NCBI RefSeq assembly: GCF_009494395.1
Contig: NZ_VZCB01000082.1
Span: 1 to 64,000, forward strand
Origin: Segatella copri
Lineage (GTDB): Bacteria; Bacteroidota; Bacteroidia; Bacteroidales; Bacteroidaceae
Reading direction: 5' to 3'
DNA: 64,000 nucleotides
Part shown: positions 23,335-33,960 of the stretch, one piece after another
Layout of the letters: each line of letters starts with the position of its first letter
Numbering within the stretch: position 1 is the stretch's first letter
Made by a program: the position numbers and the translations under genes
Notes under the pieces: generated by a model
Databases searched by the model: none
Told to the model about the DNA's origin: nothing
What the model saw: only the letters and a program-made list of their open reading frames with translations

Positions 23335-26244
23335 TTATTTCTTACTCTTAGGCGCTTTACTGAATTTATACATCAAATGCAACATCGCATAGCTTGGCAG
23401 CGTATTGTTCCATTTCTCTGTCTTGCCCTGGCCGCCCACCTCATACACGGTGCTCGACAGATTCTGAAGAATATCAAAAGCCTCTGCCTTCAGCGTCAGC
23501 TTGCCTTTGCAGAACGAGCGGGATAGCGAGGCGTTCCATACCAGATCACTGGTGTTAAACGACTTCTCACTGTAACCACGCCTGCAATATTCCTTCAGGT
23601 CGGTAGAGAGCGAAATGCCCAGAGGCAAGGTGTAAGTCATGTTGCCACCATACTCAAAATCATAGGCATTCAATTTCTCGAAATTGCTGCGGTCGCTCGT
23701 ACCATGCTTCCACTCCACCTTTCCACCCAGGTTGATGCTCAACTTGTCTTTCTGATACTTGAAGTACAAACTGTTACCCAACTCAGTTCTGAGCACATAG
23801 CAGAGCTGGGTAGAATTATCATCGTAAGCTATATCAAAATCCTTGCGGCGCAAACCGTTAAACCACAGACGATAATCCAGACGGAACAATCTAGCCTTGT
23901 CAAGAGCCACACCATAAGATGTCGTCGTCCAGAAATCCCAGTTGCCGCCACCACCAATATTATCACTCATATAGGTGTAGCCACCCGTCTGCGAATTATA
24001 AGTAGTACGGGTACCCACAAGATTGTGATAGAAATTACCCGTAGCGAAGAATCCTATATACTGCTGATTCTTGAGTCCGTTGAAACGGATGTTTACATCG
24101 TAATGATGATACAGCGAATTCTCCAGGTCCGGATTGTTCACCCTCACCGCCAGCGGATTCGAATTGTCTCTGTATGGCATGATGCTGAAGAAATCAGGCG
24201 TCTGGCTCTGCATATAATAATATAAGCGGATAGACTTCTTACCGTCACTACAATCATACATGAACGATGGCTTGAACACCACACGGTTTCTCCGGGCTAT
24301 CGTGTCGAGAGTCGAAGTATGGTAATAGAGACGCTCTTTTTCTTCAGAAATGCTCAGCGATAGAAACAGGTATGAAGATCTATCATTTCTTTGGAATACA
24401 AGTTCACCACCCGTATTCTTTTTCATCGTCTGATAGCTTCTACTCACATCCTCGTCTATCACCCCCGAAAGCTGCTCCATGTTAGAAGGCAGCGTGGCGA
24501 ACATCAGTTCCGGATTGGCTATCCAGTCGCCGCCAAGCTCATCCAGGCGGTATTTCAAGCCCTTCACCGATTGATAGGTCTGCGCAAATTTGGGTTCTAT
24601 AAACATTGCCCATTTAGAATATGGAATTGCTATTTCATAATACAAGCTGGCATTCATATCATAGCTGTTCTGTCTGCTGTCGTTGTAATAGTTACGCAAA
24701 TCCTTCTCGCCAGTCTTGAAATACTCATTGCGGTTCAGGCTGAAAGACTCGTTTGGCTTGGAGCTGGTATACTTTCCAGACATGTCCAGAGTTATTCTGT
24801 CACCCCATGGCAACTTATACCATACCGAAGCAGTCTGACTACCTGTGAATGTATGTACTTTTGAGCGTGACTGATAGAGCGACCGGTTGGTGATGATGTC
24901 ATGCAAGCTACCACTAACATTCTGTGCAAAGGTAGAATCGATGGTCTGCCTGATATCGCCCCATCTTTCAGGATTGGCAGAATAGGTAGCACTGAGGTTT
25001 GACGAAGATGACTTTCTGTCGGAGTAGTCGATACGGGTATCCAACCATACTCCCAACTTTCCACTCACCCCGAAGTTATTGTAGAGGTTGAAACTATGGT
25101 TGTCGCTGCGCGAATCACTGATACTTCTACCGAAGATATTGCCTGTAGAGGCAAAATTCTCCTGCGAACTGTGGGTCAAGTCATGCGTATTGTCCCAAGC
25201 AAACGTAACGTTTCCCTGCTCTCTTATTTCCTGGCTCTTCGATGTCGTATTAAAGTCAACGCCCACTTGGCGGGTAGTCTTTTGTCCCTGCGGACTGTTG
25301 GAAGGCGACCAGTCGCCCTGACTTCCCGGTCTTCGTGTTTCGTTCTTGTTATTCATGTTGCCGAATACCGAGATTCGAGAATTGTCAGTGTAGTAGAGAC
25401 CGAAGAGACGAGCCAGATATCGGTCTTCGCTTCCCCCCGCCGCCTCCACGTTGGCGATGTATCCACGGGAGTACTCACGCTTCAGGGCCACATCCATCAC
25501 ATAGTCTTTCTTCTCCATCTCCTTCCCCATGAGTCGGCTTTTTTCAGAAGAACGGTCATACACCTTCAGCTCCTTTACGGTATAGTAAGGAAGATTGTCG
25601 AGCATCACCTGATTCTTCCCCTTGAAGAAGTCTTTTCCGTTGAGGAGCAGATAATCTATCTTTTTGCCGTTTACGTAAATATCGCCATTACTCTTCATTT
25701 CGGCTCCCGGCATCTGTCTGACCAGCGCATCGAGCATGGAGCCATCAGGCACATTGAATGCGCTGGCGTTAAAGACGAGCGTATCGCCACGGTAAGCCAG
25801 TTTCACCTTGGTGCCTGTCACCACCACGTCGTCGAGGGCAACATCCTTATTGAATTTCTTCTTGAGCAAAAGCGAAGGGAATGAGAAATCCTTATTGCGT
25901 CCAATGTATTTGATGGTATGATTGATGCACTTCGTCTCATAGCCATCACACGCTGCCTTGATGATATAAGAAGCGGGACGTGCTGGCACTTGAGTATGAT
26001 AAAAGAGGTGTTTTTCCCATCCCCTCGTAGTCATGGTATCTATCACGTTGCTGTCCTTGTCCATCACCGTGACAAAGGCCTTCAGATAGGCTTGGGTAAA
26101 CGAATCTTTCACGTCACCATAGACTTCTACTTTATGCTCTTTCTTTTTCTTGTCTTGGTTGTTTTGCTGTTGCAGCTGATAGCCGTAAGCATAATTTGGC
26201 AATACAGCCATCAAAAACAAGATAATCAAGTTAATAGATTTCAT
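23335..26244 (-). CDS. Outer-membrane beta-barrel protein with regulatory-like N-domain and plug
   Basis: 969 residues. Signal peptide (MKSINLIILFLMAVLPNYAYG), then a carboxypeptidase-regulatory-like domain (about 37-115). A plug-like segment follows (VVVTGTKVKLAYRGDTLVFN, LVRQMPGAEMKSNGDIYVNG), then a long beta-barrel with aromatic-ended strands to the C-terminus. It fits the OMP_b-brl_3 family, TonB-receptor-like proteins without a recognisable SusD partner. Substrate unknown. Two tandem -7 elements lie upstream. Confidence 0.85.
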   Translation of the reverse strand: MKSINLIILFLMAVLPNYAYGYQLQQQNNQDKKKKEHKVEVYGDVKDSFTQAYLKAFVTVMDKDSNVIDTMTTRGWEKHLFYHTQVPARPASYIIKAACDGYETKCINHTIKYIGRNKDFSFPSLLLKKKFNKDVALDDVVVTGTKVKLAYRGDTLVFNASAFNVPDGSMLDALVRQMPGAEMKSNGDIYVNGKKIDYLLLNGKDFFKGKNQVMLDNLPYYTVKELKVYDRSSEKSRLMGKEMEKKDYVMDVALKREYSRGYIANVEAAGGSEDRYLARLFGLYYTDNSRISVFGNMNNKNETRRPGSQGDWSPSNSPQGQKTTRQVGVDFNTTSKSQEIREQGNVTFAWDNTHDLTHSSQENFASTGNIFGRSISDSRSDNHSFNLYNNFGVSGKLGVWLDTRIDYSDRKSSSSNLSATYSANPERWGDIRQTIDSTFAQNVSGSLHDIITNRSLYQSRSKVHTFTGSQTASVWYKLPWGDRITLDMSGKYTSSKPNESFSLNRNEYFKTGEKDLRNYYNDSRQNSYDMNASLYYEIAIPYSKWAMFIEPKFAQTYQSVKGLKYRLDELGGDWIANPELMFATLPSNMEQLSGVIDEDVSRSYQTMKKNTGGELVFQRNDRSSYLFLSLSISEEKERLYYHTSTLDTIARRNRVVFKPSFMYDCSDGKKSIRLYYYMQSQTPDFFSIMPYRDNSNPLAVRVNNPDLENSLYHHYDVNIRFNGLKNQQYIGFFATGNFYHNLVGTRTTYNSQTGGYTYMSDNIGGGGNWDFWTTTSYGVALDKARLFRLDYRLWFNGLRRKDFDIAYDDNSTQLCYVLRTELGNSLYFKYQKDKLSINLGGKVEWKHGTSDRSNFEKLNAYDFEYGGNMTYTLPLGISLSTDLKEYCRRGYSEKSFNTSDLVWNASLSRSFCKGKLTLKAEAFDILQNLSSTVYEVGGQGKTEKWNNTLPSYAMLHLMYKFSKAPKSKK

Positions 26245-26314
26245 ATTATTATCAGTTAGTTAGTTATTATTCACCACATTCTCTCATCTACCTACCGTTT
26301 TGCCCCATCAGGCA

Positions 26315-26344
26315 GCAAAGATACTGATAGACTTTGCAAAGATA
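26315..26344 (-). promoter_or_regulatory. Two tandem -7 elements upstream of the outer-membrane protein
   Basis: TATCTTTGC occurs on the minus strand at 26336-26344 and 26315-26323, 21 bp apart. Two start points are possible. Confidence 0.6.
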
Positions 26345-26418
26345 CAAAAAAAAACTCTACTCGCATTCCTTTTCTAAAAATAAATGACGATTTATTTTGT
26401 AATATGCTAAAATAAATG

Positions 26419-26427
26419 TAATTTTGC
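26419..26427 (+). promoter_or_regulatory. -7 promoter element of leuS
   Basis: TAATTTTGC, with a ~57-base leader to the ATG at 26491. I see no T-box. Confidence 0.7.
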
Positions 26428-26490
26428 ACCTTGAATGGGGTTATACCTTATTATATTAAAGAAAAGAAACAAAATAATTAGATAAAGACA

Positions 26491-29352
26491 ATGGAATACA
26501 ACTTCAGAGAAATCGAGAAGAAATGGCACCAGAAATGGGTCGAGAACAAGACCTACAAGGTGACTGAGGATGAAAACAAGAAGAAATTCTATGTGCTCAA
26601 CATGTTCCCTTATCCATCAGGAGCTGGTCTGCACGTAGGTCACCCACTTGGTTATATCGCTAGCGATATCTATGCACGCTACAAGCGTTTGAACGGATTC
26701 AACGTACTGAACCCTATGGGTTACGATGCTTACGGTTTGCCTGCTGAGCAGTATGCTATCCAGACAGGTCAGCACCCAGAGGTAACTACCGTGGCTAACA
26801 TCAACCGCTACCGCGAGCAGCTCGACAAGATTGGCTTCTGCTTCGATTGGGACCGCGAGGTCCGCACCTGCGACCCTAAGTATTACCATTGGACTCAGTG
26901 GGCTTTCCAGAAGATGTTCAACTCATTCTTCTGCAACAGCTGCCAGAAGGCTCAGCCTATCGAGAAGCTCATCAAGCACTTCGAGGAGAAGGGTTCTGCT
27001 GACCTGAACGTGGCTCAGAACGAGCAGATCGACTTCACTGCCGAGGAGTGGAACAGCTTCGACGACATGAAGAAGCAGCAGATCCTGATGAACTACCGCA
27101 TTGCTTACCTCGGCGAAACCATGGTTAACTGGTGCCCAGGTCTGGGTACTGTGCTTGCCAACGACGAGGTAGTAAACGGCGTAAGTGAGCGTGGCGGTTA
27201 TCCTGTCATCCAGAAGAAGATGCAGCAGTGGTGTTTGAGAACTTCTGCTTACTCTCAGCGATTGCTCGACGGTTTGGAGACCATCCAGTGGAGCGACAGT
27301 ATCAAGGAAACCCAGAAAAACTGGATTGGCCGTTCTGAGGGTACAGAGGTAGTATTCTCTGTAAAGGACAGCGACGTGAAGTTCACCATCTTCACCACCC
27401 GTGCCGATACCATGTTTGGTGTTACCTTCATGGTTCTGGCTCCAGAGAGCGAGTATGTTCAGCAGGTAACTACTGCCGAGCAGAAGGAAGAGGTAGAGAA
27501 GTATCTCGACTACGTGAAGAAGCGTACCGAGCTGGACCGTATGGCTAACCACAGCGTAACCGGTGTATTCTCAGGAAGTTATGCCATCAACCCATTCACC
27601 GGTGAGGCAATCCCTGTATGGATTTCAGAATATGTATTGGCAGGATATGGTACAGGTGCCATCATGGCTGTGCCAGCTCACGATAGCCGTGACTACGCCT
27701 TTGCCAAGCACTTCAACCTGCCTATCATTCCTCTTATCGAGGGTGCTGATGTTTCAGAGGAGAGCTTCGATGCCAAGGAAGGTATCGTAACCAACTCACC
27801 TGTAGCAGGCAAGAGCAGCATGGACGGTTTTTCTCTGAACGGACTCACCGTGAAGGAGGCTATCGCAGCTACCAAGAAGTTTGTTACCGAGAAGGGCATC
27901 GGCCGAGTTAAGGTTAACTATCGTCTCCGCGACGCCATCTTCTCTCGTCAGCGCTACTGGGGTGAGCCATTCCCTGTATATTACAAGGACGGAATGCCAC
28001 AGATGGTTCCAGAGGAGTGCCTGCCACTCGAATTGCCAGAGATTGAGACCTACAAGCCAACAGAAACTGGCGAGCCACCATTGGGCAGAGCCAAGAAGTG
28101 GGCTTGGGATGCTGAAAAGAAAGAGGTGGTTGACAAGAGCCTCGTAGATAACAAGACCGTATTCCCACTGGAGCTCAACACCATGCCAGGTTTCGCAGGT
28201 TCTTCTGCTTACTATCTGCGCTACATGGATCCTCACAACGACGAGGCACTCGTAGGCAAGAAGGCTGATGAGTACTGGCAGAACGTGGACCTCTACGTAG
28301 GTGGTTGCGAGCATGCTACCGGTCACCTGATTTACTCTCGTTTCTGGAACAAGTTCCTCTTCGACCTCGGCGTAAGCTGCAAGGAAGAGCCATTCCAGAA
28401 GCTGGTGAACCAGGGTATGATCCAGGGTCGCTCTAACTTCGTTTACCGCATCAACAGCGATGACCACGACAAGGCTCCTGTATTCGTAAGCTTGAACCTG
28501 AAGAAGGATTACGACGTAACTCCTATCCACGTAGATGTAAACATCGTAAGCAACGATGTATTGGATATCGAGGCATTCAAGGCTTGGCGCCCTGAGTATC
28601 AGAACGCTGAGTTCATCCTGGAAGATGGCAAGTACATCTGCGGATGGGCTATCGAGAAGATGTCTAAGAGTATGTTCAACGTGGTAAATCCAGATATGAT
28701 TGTTGAGAAGTATGGTGCTGATACCCTGCGTCTCTACGAAATGTTCCTGGGTCCTGTAGAGGCAAGCAAGCCTTGGGATACCAACGGTATCGACGGTTGC
28801 CACCGCTTCCTGAAGAAGTTCTGGGGTCTGTTCTACGAGAACCGCACCGACAACTTCCTTCCTTCAGCCGACGAGGCAGCGAAGCCAGAGAGCCTGAAGA
28901 GCGTTCACAAGCTCATCAAGAAGGTAAGTGAGGATATTGAGAAGTTCTCTTACAACACTTCTATCTCAGCCTTCATGATTGCCGTGAACGAACTCGGTCA
29001 GCAGAAGTGCCGCAACAAGGAACTCTTGAAGGATCTCGTCATCCTCATCGCTCCATTCGCTCCACACATCGCAGAAGAGTTGTGGGCAGCACTTGGCGAG
29101 CAGGGCAGCGTCTGCGATGCTGCATGGCCTAAATATGATGAGCAGTATCTGAAGGAGAACGACATGCAGCTCACCATTTCCTTCAACGGTAAAGCTCGTT
29201 TCCAGATGACTTTCCCTGTGGATACTCCTAACGAGGAAATCCAGAAGCAGGTATTGGCAGACGAGAAGAGCCAGAAGTACTTGGAAGGATTCAACGTATT
29301 GAAGGTAATCATCGTACCGAAGAAGATTGTCAACGTAGTGTTGAAAAAGTAA
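26491..29352 (+). CDS. leuS: Leucyl-tRNA synthetase
   Basis: 953 residues. The HIGH-type motif is [16 protein letters not shown] (residues ~43-58). The CP1 editing domain contains [18 protein letters not shown] and [13 protein letters not shown]. The KMSKS loop is [11 protein letters not shown]. The C-terminal anticodon-binding and leucyl-specific domains are present. It is longer than the ~860-residue E. coli enzyme, with inserts (for example residues ~140-190) common in Bacteroidota. Ends with its own terminator. Confidence 0.98.
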   Translation: MEYNFREIEKKWHQKWVENKTYKVTEDENKKKFYVLNMFPYPSGAGLHVGHPLGYIASDIYARYKRLNGFNVLNPMGYDAYGLPAEQYAIQTGQHPEVTTVANINRYREQLDKIGFCFDWDREVRTCDPKYYHWTQWAFQKMFNSFFCNSCQKAQPIEKLIKHFEEKGSADLNVAQNEQIDFTAEEWNSFDDMKKQQILMNYRIAYLGETMVNWCPGLGTVLANDEVVNGVSERGGYPVIQKKMQQWCLRTSAYSQRLLDGLETIQWSDSIKETQKNWIGRSEGTEVVFSVKDSDVKFTIFTTRADTMFGVTFMVLAPESEYVQQVTTAEQKEEVEKYLDYVKKRTELDRMANHSVTGVFSGSYAINPFTGEAIPVWISEYVLAGYGTGAIMAVPAHDSRDYAFAKHFNLPIIPLIEGADVSEESFDAKEGIVTNSPVAGKSSMDGFSLNGLTVKEAIAATKKFVTEKGIGRVKVNYRLRDAIFSRQRYWGEPFPVYYKDGMPQMVPEECLPLELPEIETYKPTETGEPPLGRAKKWAWDAEKKEVVDKSLVDNKTVFPLELNTMPGFAGSSAYYLRYMDPHNDEALVGKKADEYWQNVDLYVGGCEHATGHLIYSRFWNKFLFDLGVSCKEEPFQKLVNQGMIQGRSNFVYRINSDDHDKAPVFVSLNLKKDYDVTPIHVDVNIVSNDVLDIEAFKAWRPEYQNAEFILEDGKYICGWAIEKMSKSMFNVVNPDMIVEKYGADTLRLYEMFLGPVEASKPWDTNGIDGCHRFLKKFWGLFYENRTDNFLPSADEAAKPESLKSVHKLIKKVSEDIEKFSYNTSISAFMIAVNELGQQKCRNKELLKDLVILIAPFAPHIAEELWAALGEQGSVCDAAWPKYDEQYLKENDMQLTISFNGKARFQMTFPVDTPNEEIQKQVLADEKSQKYLEGFNVLKVIIVPKKIVNVVLKK

Positions 29353-29366
29353 TTTATTGATAATAT

Positions 29367-29405
29367 ACAGAAGGTCGTCTCATCTAAAAATGGGCGACCT
29401 TCTGT
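29367..29405 (+). terminator. leuS terminator
   Basis: ACAGAAGGTCG pairs with CGACCTTCTGT (11 bp). The following T-run is short (GCTTT), so it may be leaky into yitT. Confidence 0.7.
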
Positions 29406-29430
29406 GCTTTAAAAATACGAGGAAAATATT

Positions 29431-30390
29431 ATGCAAATAGCAATCAGTCAAACAATTAAGAATGAGTGCAAGGATTATTTCTACATCACCCTTGGACTCT
29501 TGCTTTACACATTTGGATGGACCATTTTTCTGCTTCCATACCAGATAGTAACGGGTGGCGTAACGGGTATCGCAGCCGTGATTTACTACGGCACGGGGAT
29601 ACCTATCTATTTGTCATATTTTCTCATCAATGCTGCCTTGCTGCTTGCCGCACTGAAGATACTGGGATTCAAGTTCATGGTGAAGACCATCTATGCCATC
29701 ATCATGCTCTCCGTGTTCCTGGCTGTGGCGCAAGACTGGATGATAGGTGAAGATGGAAAGATGATACAGGTGCTGGGCGAGGGACAGGACTTCATGTCGC
29801 TCATCATCGGCTGTCTGTTTACGGGATTATCGCTCGCCGTCGTCTTCCTGCACAATGGAAGTACGGGTGGAACGGATATCATCGCCGCCATCGTGAACAA
29901 ATATCACAACATCTCGCTGGGCCGGGTGCTCATCTTCGTGGATCTCCTCATCGTGGGCAGTTCGTTCTTCGTCTTCAATGCCAAACCAGATTTCACTACG
30001 ATTGATGCAGTAAGAAAGGTAGTATTCGGTCTCTGTACGATGGTAATAGAGAACCTGGTGCTCGACTATGTGATGAATGCCAAGCGAGAGAGTGTACAGT
30101 TCATGATATTCAGCAAGAAGTATCAGGAGATAGCCAACGCCATCGGTACGCAGATGGACCATGGTGTGACGATTCTGGATGGCCACGGCTGGTATACGGG
30201 CGATGAGATGAAGGTGCTCTGTATCCTGGCAAAGAAGAACGAGAGCGTAACCATCTTCCGTATCGTCAAGATCATCGACCCGAATGCCTTCGTCAGCCAG
30301 AGTGCCGTCATCGGTGTATATGGCGAGGGATTTGATGAAATGAAGGTGAAAATCAAGGAAAAAGACATTAAGAAACTGAATAGTGATTAA
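29431..30390 (+). CDS. YitT family membrane protein
   Basis: 319 residues. Five or six membrane helices in the first ~200 residues include LPYQIVTGGVTGIAAVIYYG and HNGSTGGTDIIAAIVNKY, the YitT_membrane signature. A cytoplasmic DUF2179 domain (SVQFMIFSKKYQEIANAI onward) ends the protein. Substrate unknown. It is 20 bp upstream of rdgB and probably opens the operon that runs to 38110. Confidence 0.9.
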   Translation: MQIAISQTIKNECKDYFYITLGLLLYTFGWTIFLLPYQIVTGGVTGIAAVIYYGTGIPIYLSYFLINAALLLAALKILGFKFMVKTIYAIIMLSVFLAVAQDWMIGEDGKMIQVLGEGQDFMSLIIGCLFTGLSLAVVFLHNGSTGGTDIIAAIVNKYHNISLGRVLIFVDLLIVGSSFFVFNAKPDFTTIDAVRKVVFGLCTMVIENLVLDYVMNAKRESVQFMIFSKKYQEIANAIGTQMDHGVTILDGHGWYTGDEMKVLCILAKKNESVTIFRIVKIIDPNAFVSQSAVIGVYGEGFDEMKVKIKEKDIKKLNSD

Positions 30391-30409
30391 TTATTAGTGA
30401 TTATTTATT

Positions 30410-31021
30410 ATGAAAATAGTTTTTGCAACAAATAACCAGCATAAGCTCCAGGAGATTCGCGACATCCTGGGCAGCGACTACGAGGTAGTATCGCTGAAGG
30501 AAATAGGATGCAACGTGGACATTCCTGAAACCGGAAACACACTGGAAGAGAATGCTTTGCAGAAAGCACAGTATGTTTACGACCATTATCATCTGAGCTG
30601 CTTTGCCGATGATACCGGACTGGAGGTAGAGGCGCTGGATGGTGCTCCGGGCGTTCATAGTGCCCGATATGCTGAGGGAACCGACCACGACAGCGAGGCA
30701 AACATGGCCAAGCTATTGAGAGAACTGAATGGGAAAGAGAACAGAAAGGCTCGCTTCCGTACCGTTATCTGCTACATAGAGAAGCAGGATGTATGTCCTT
30801 GCGGATGTACCAGCATCAAGAAAATCCATCAGTTTGACGGCATCGTAAACGGTTCTATCGCTACCGAGAAGCACGGCACGGAAGGCTTCGGCTACGACCC
30901 TATTTTCGTTCCTGAAGGCTACGACAAGAGCTTTGCCGAACTGGGCGAGGAAATCAAGAACGGCATCAGCCATAGAGCCAGAGCCGTGGCTAAACTGGCA
31001 GAATATCTGAAAAAGAAATAA
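30410..31021 (+). CDS. rdgB: XTP/dITP diphosphatase
   Basis: 203 residues. [11 protein letters not shown] at the N-terminus and [21 protein letters not shown] are the nucleotide and Mg binding motifs of the Ham1/RdgB family. [20 protein letters not shown] and ISHRARA complete it. It removes deaminated purine nucleoside triphosphates from the pool. A Cys-rich insert (VCPCGCTS, ~residue 127) is slightly unusual. The next gene starts 3 bp after its stop. Confidence 0.95.
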   Translation: MKIVFATNNQHKLQEIRDILGSDYEVVSLKEIGCNVDIPETGNTLEENALQKAQYVYDHYHLSCFADDTGLEVEALDGAPGVHSARYAEGTDHDSEANMAKLLRELNGKENRKARFRTVICYIEKQDVCPCGCTSIKKIHQFDGIVNGSIATEKHGTEGFGYDPIFVPEGYDKSFAELGEEIKNGISHRARAVAKLAEYLKKK

Positions 31022-31024
31022 GGT

Positions 31025-31966
31025 ATGATTAATACCCTTTCGATATTAATCCCTACATATAATAATGTATGTCTTGAGCTTGTAAAGTCCTTACAGGCTC
31101 AAGCTTCATTATTGTCTTCTTCCTCGGAAACCCGCTCTTCTTCCCCGAAATCATCCTCCCGTTTCGAATACGAAATCCTGGTTGCCGATGATAGTTCTAC
31201 CGATAAGGGAACCGTAGAGGAGAACCGAATCATCAACACCCTCCCCCATTGCCGATATATAGAAAGAGAAAAGAACGTGGGCAGAGCTGCCATCCGGAAT
31301 TTCCTGGCACAGGAGGCAAAATATCCCTGGCTGCTCTTTATTGACAGCAATATGAATGTGATCAGCAGTCAGTATCTTGCCGATTATCAAAGAGAAAAGG
31401 AGAGCGACGTCATCTATGGCGGTTATCAGATAAAACGGGATGCTGAAACCATGGAACGGCTGAAGTATAACTTACGATATATCTTCGAATCAGCCGGCAC
31501 GCAGAATGGAAATCATCTCCAGCGCCAGGCTAATCCCTATGCAGATTTCCACACCTCCAACTTCATCGTGAAGCAGAATATCATGCTCAGATATCCCTTC
31601 GACGAAAGGTTTATCCACTATGGATATGAAGATGTACTATGGGGTAAAAACCTGAAAGACAACCACATATCCATTCTCCACGTAGATAATCCACTGGGTT
31701 ATGAACACTTTATCGGCAACATGTCGTTTATCCGCAAGACAGAGGAAAGCCTGCACACCCTCTATCAGTTCAGAACCGAACTGCAGGGCTATTCCAGAAT
31801 CATCAGTTATGCCGGCAAGCTGAAGCGCTGCCGTCTCTATCCGCTCTGCCAGCATCTCTTCCCGCTGCTGAGTCTGCCAATAAAAGCAAGGCTCACAGGC
31901 AATAAACCCAGCATTTTTCTGTTTAATATATATAAGTTATTATATTATATACATCTGGATATATGA
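31025..31966 (+). CDS. Glycosyltransferase family 2
   Basis: 313 residues. LSILIPTYNN is the GT2 start, VADDSSTDKG carries the nucleotide-binding acidic pair, and VGRAAIRNF then FIDSNM are in place of the usual DxD. PFDERFIHYGYEDVLWG is the acceptor-site block with the catalytic Asp. A low-complexity Ser-rich stretch (SSSSETRSSSPKSSS, ~residues 31-45) is odd. Its stop overlaps the porZ-like start by 4 bp (ATGA). Confidence 0.86.
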   Translation: MINTLSILIPTYNNVCLELVKSLQAQASLLSSSSETRSSSPKSSSRFEYEILVADDSSTDKGTVEENRIINTLPHCRYIEREKNVGRAAIRNFLAQEAKYPWLLFIDSNMNVISSQYLADYQREKESDVIYGGYQIKRDAETMERLKYNLRYIFESAGTQNGNHLQRQANPYADFHTSNFIVKQNIMLRYPFDERFIHYGYEDVLWGKNLKDNHISILHVDNPLGYEHFIGNMSFIRKTEESLHTLYQFRTELQGYSRIISYAGKLKRCRLYPLCQHLFPLLSLPIKARLTGNKPSIFLFNIYKLLYYIHLDI

Positions 31967-33960
31967 GCAAGAAAATATTGATACTCCTTACGTTCCTGAT
32001 TCTGCAGGTTGCATCCTACCGCACATTCGCTGCCATCGGCGACTGGAAAGCCTATATGGCATATAGCGAAGTGCAGGAGATAGAACCTGCAGGAAACCTG
32101 ATTTTCGTACAGGCTTCCAACAATCTCTATGTCTACAACAGGAACGACCAGAGTATCCAGACCTTCAGCAAGGTAGACTATCTGAGCGACTGCGATATCC
32201 AGCACATCGCCTACAACAAGGCTGCCGGACGCCTGCTGATTCTCTACAGAAATGCCAATATCGACCTGATGAACAGCAGTAATTTCGAAGTTCAGAACCT
32301 TTCTGATTACTATACGGCTGCTACCACCGGCGATAAATCGGTAAACGATATCTATATATATGGTAAATATGCCTATCTCAGCAACGGTTTCGGCATCGTC
32401 AAGGTGAACGTGGCAGATGGCGAAATCAGCGATACCTATCAGCTCGGATTCAAGGTTGACTGGTGCGAGATAAAAGACCGGTATATCTATGCCTACAGCC
32501 AGGCGAGCGGACAATACCGTGCCCCGCTCACCAGCAACCTGCTCGATAGGAACAGCTGGAGCAGGGTGGGAGATTATGCTGCCCGGAAGCAGGAAGACAA
32601 GAGCGAACTCAGGCAGATAGTAAGCACCCTGAAGCCGGGAGGTCCGAAGTATAACTACTTTGGATTCATGAAGTTCGACCGGGGACAGCTATATACCTGC
32701 GGAGGCGGCTATAACGTGATGCAGGACATGCGACGCCCAGGCTGCATCCAGCTTCTGGCCAACCAGGAATGGAACATCTATGAAGACAATTTTCATGAGG
32801 CAGCCGGAAATCCTTCCTATATGGACATCAACTGCATCGATTTCAATCCGCTGCATCCCGATACCCTTTTTGCATGCGGAAGAACCGGCCTCTACAAGTT
32901 TGCCGATGGCAGATTCATCAAGCATTACAGCTACGACAACAGTCCGCTGGTTTCCGTATTCGGTTCAGACAAGAACTACGTGGTCGTGCAGGGTCTTACG
33001 TTCGACAGCCAGGGCAAGCTCTGGCTCATCAACAGCATGAACAAGGAAAAGAACCTGCTCACCTATCAGGACGGAACCTGGACGGCGCTTTCGCAGAACG
33101 AGTTATCTACATTGCCCAACATGAGCCATCTGCTGATAGACAGCAGGAACATCCTGTGGTTCAGCAACGACAACTGGCAGAATCCGGCATTCTTCAGATA
33201 TGACATGGCGAACAACAAGCTGTATTCTACCACCAATTTCATCAATGAGGATGAAACTAAGTTTACAACTTATTGGCTGAAGGATATCAAGGAAGACCGG
33301 TTACACAACATCTGGCTGGCAACGGATGCGGGTCCGATACTGATAGAAAAGAAGGAAACAACCCAGGAATCCCCGGTATTGACACAGGTGAAAATTCCAA
33401 GAAACGACGGTACCAATTTTGCCGACTATCTGCTGGGAGGCGTAAGCATCAGCGCCATCGCCATCGATGAGGGCAACAGAAAATGGTTTGGAACCAGCAG
33501 CAACGGTGTCTATCTCATCAGCGACGACAATATGGAGGAAATCCATCATTTCACGTCGGGCAACAGTCCTCTGCTCTCTGACAACATCGAGTCGATAGCC
33601 ACCAACGATGCCACCGGCGAGGTATTCTTCGGCACCGACAAGGGTCTCTGCTCCTATATGAGCAACGCCAGCAAGACCAATGACGAAATGACCAGTGACA
33701 ATGTCTGGGCCTATCCTAACCCCGTGAAACCTGATTATACGGGACTCATCACCATCACCGGATTGTCATTCCAGGCAGATGTCAAAATTGTCACTTCCAA
33801 CGGTGTCCTCGTAAACCAGGGCAAGAGCAACGGAGGCTCCTATACCTGGGACGGCAGAAACAGGAAGGGAGAAAAGGTGGCTAGCGGTATCTATATGGTA
33901 GAAACGGCAACAAACGAAGGTAATCAAGGAACAGTATGCAAAATTGCAATCATCAGATAA
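31963..33960 (+). CDS. porZ: PorZ-like beta-propeller protein of the type IX secretion system
   Basis: 665 residues. A signal peptide (to about residue 24) is followed by GDWKAYMAYSEVQEIEPAGN and propeller blades through residue ~570, with the two-component-propeller look (LWFSNDN, IWLATDAGPI, KWFGTSSNGVYLI). The last ~80 residues (WAYPNPV to GIYMVETAT) form a C-terminal sorting-like domain. In Porphyromonas PorZ binds anionic LPS and delivers it to the sortase PorU. Here it is overlapped on both sides by glycan-synthesis genes (4 bp and 25 bp). No other type IX gene is in view. Confidence 0.75.
   Translation: MSKKILILLTFLILQVASYRTFAAIGDWKAYMAYSEVQEIEPAGNLIFVQASNNLYVYNRNDQSIQTFSKVDYLSDCDIQHIAYNKAAGRLLILYRNANIDLMNSSNFEVQNLSDYYTAATTGDKSVNDIYIYGKYAYLSNGFGIVKVNVADGEISDTYQLGFKVDWCEIKDRYIYAYSQASGQYRAPLTSNLLDRNSWSRVGDYAARKQEDKSELRQIVSTLKPGGPKYNYFGFMKFDRGQLYTCGGGYNVMQDMRRPGCIQLLANQEWNIYEDNFHEAAGNPSYMDINCIDFNPLHPDTLFACGRTGLYKFADGRFIKHYSYDNSPLVSVFGSDKNYVVVQGLTFDSQGKLWLINSMNKEKNLLTYQDGTWTALSQNELSTLPNMSHLLIDSRNILWFSNDNWQNPAFFRYDMANNKLYSTTNFINEDETKFTTYWLKDIKEDRLHNIWLATDAGPILIEKKETTQESPVLTQVKIPRNDGTNFADYLLGGVSISAIAIDEGNRKWFGTSSNGVYLISDDNMEEIHHFTSGNSPLLSDNIESIATNDATGEVFFGTDKGLCSYMSNASKTNDEMTSDNVWAYPNPVKPDYTGLITITGLSFQADVKIVTSNGVLVNQGKSNGGSYTWDGRNRKGEKVASGIYMVETATNEGNQGTVCKIAIIR

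Noticed and set aside
29360..29430. T-box or riboswitch near leuS
   Set aside because: The structure is a simple terminator after leuS; the leader before leuS is too short for a T-box.
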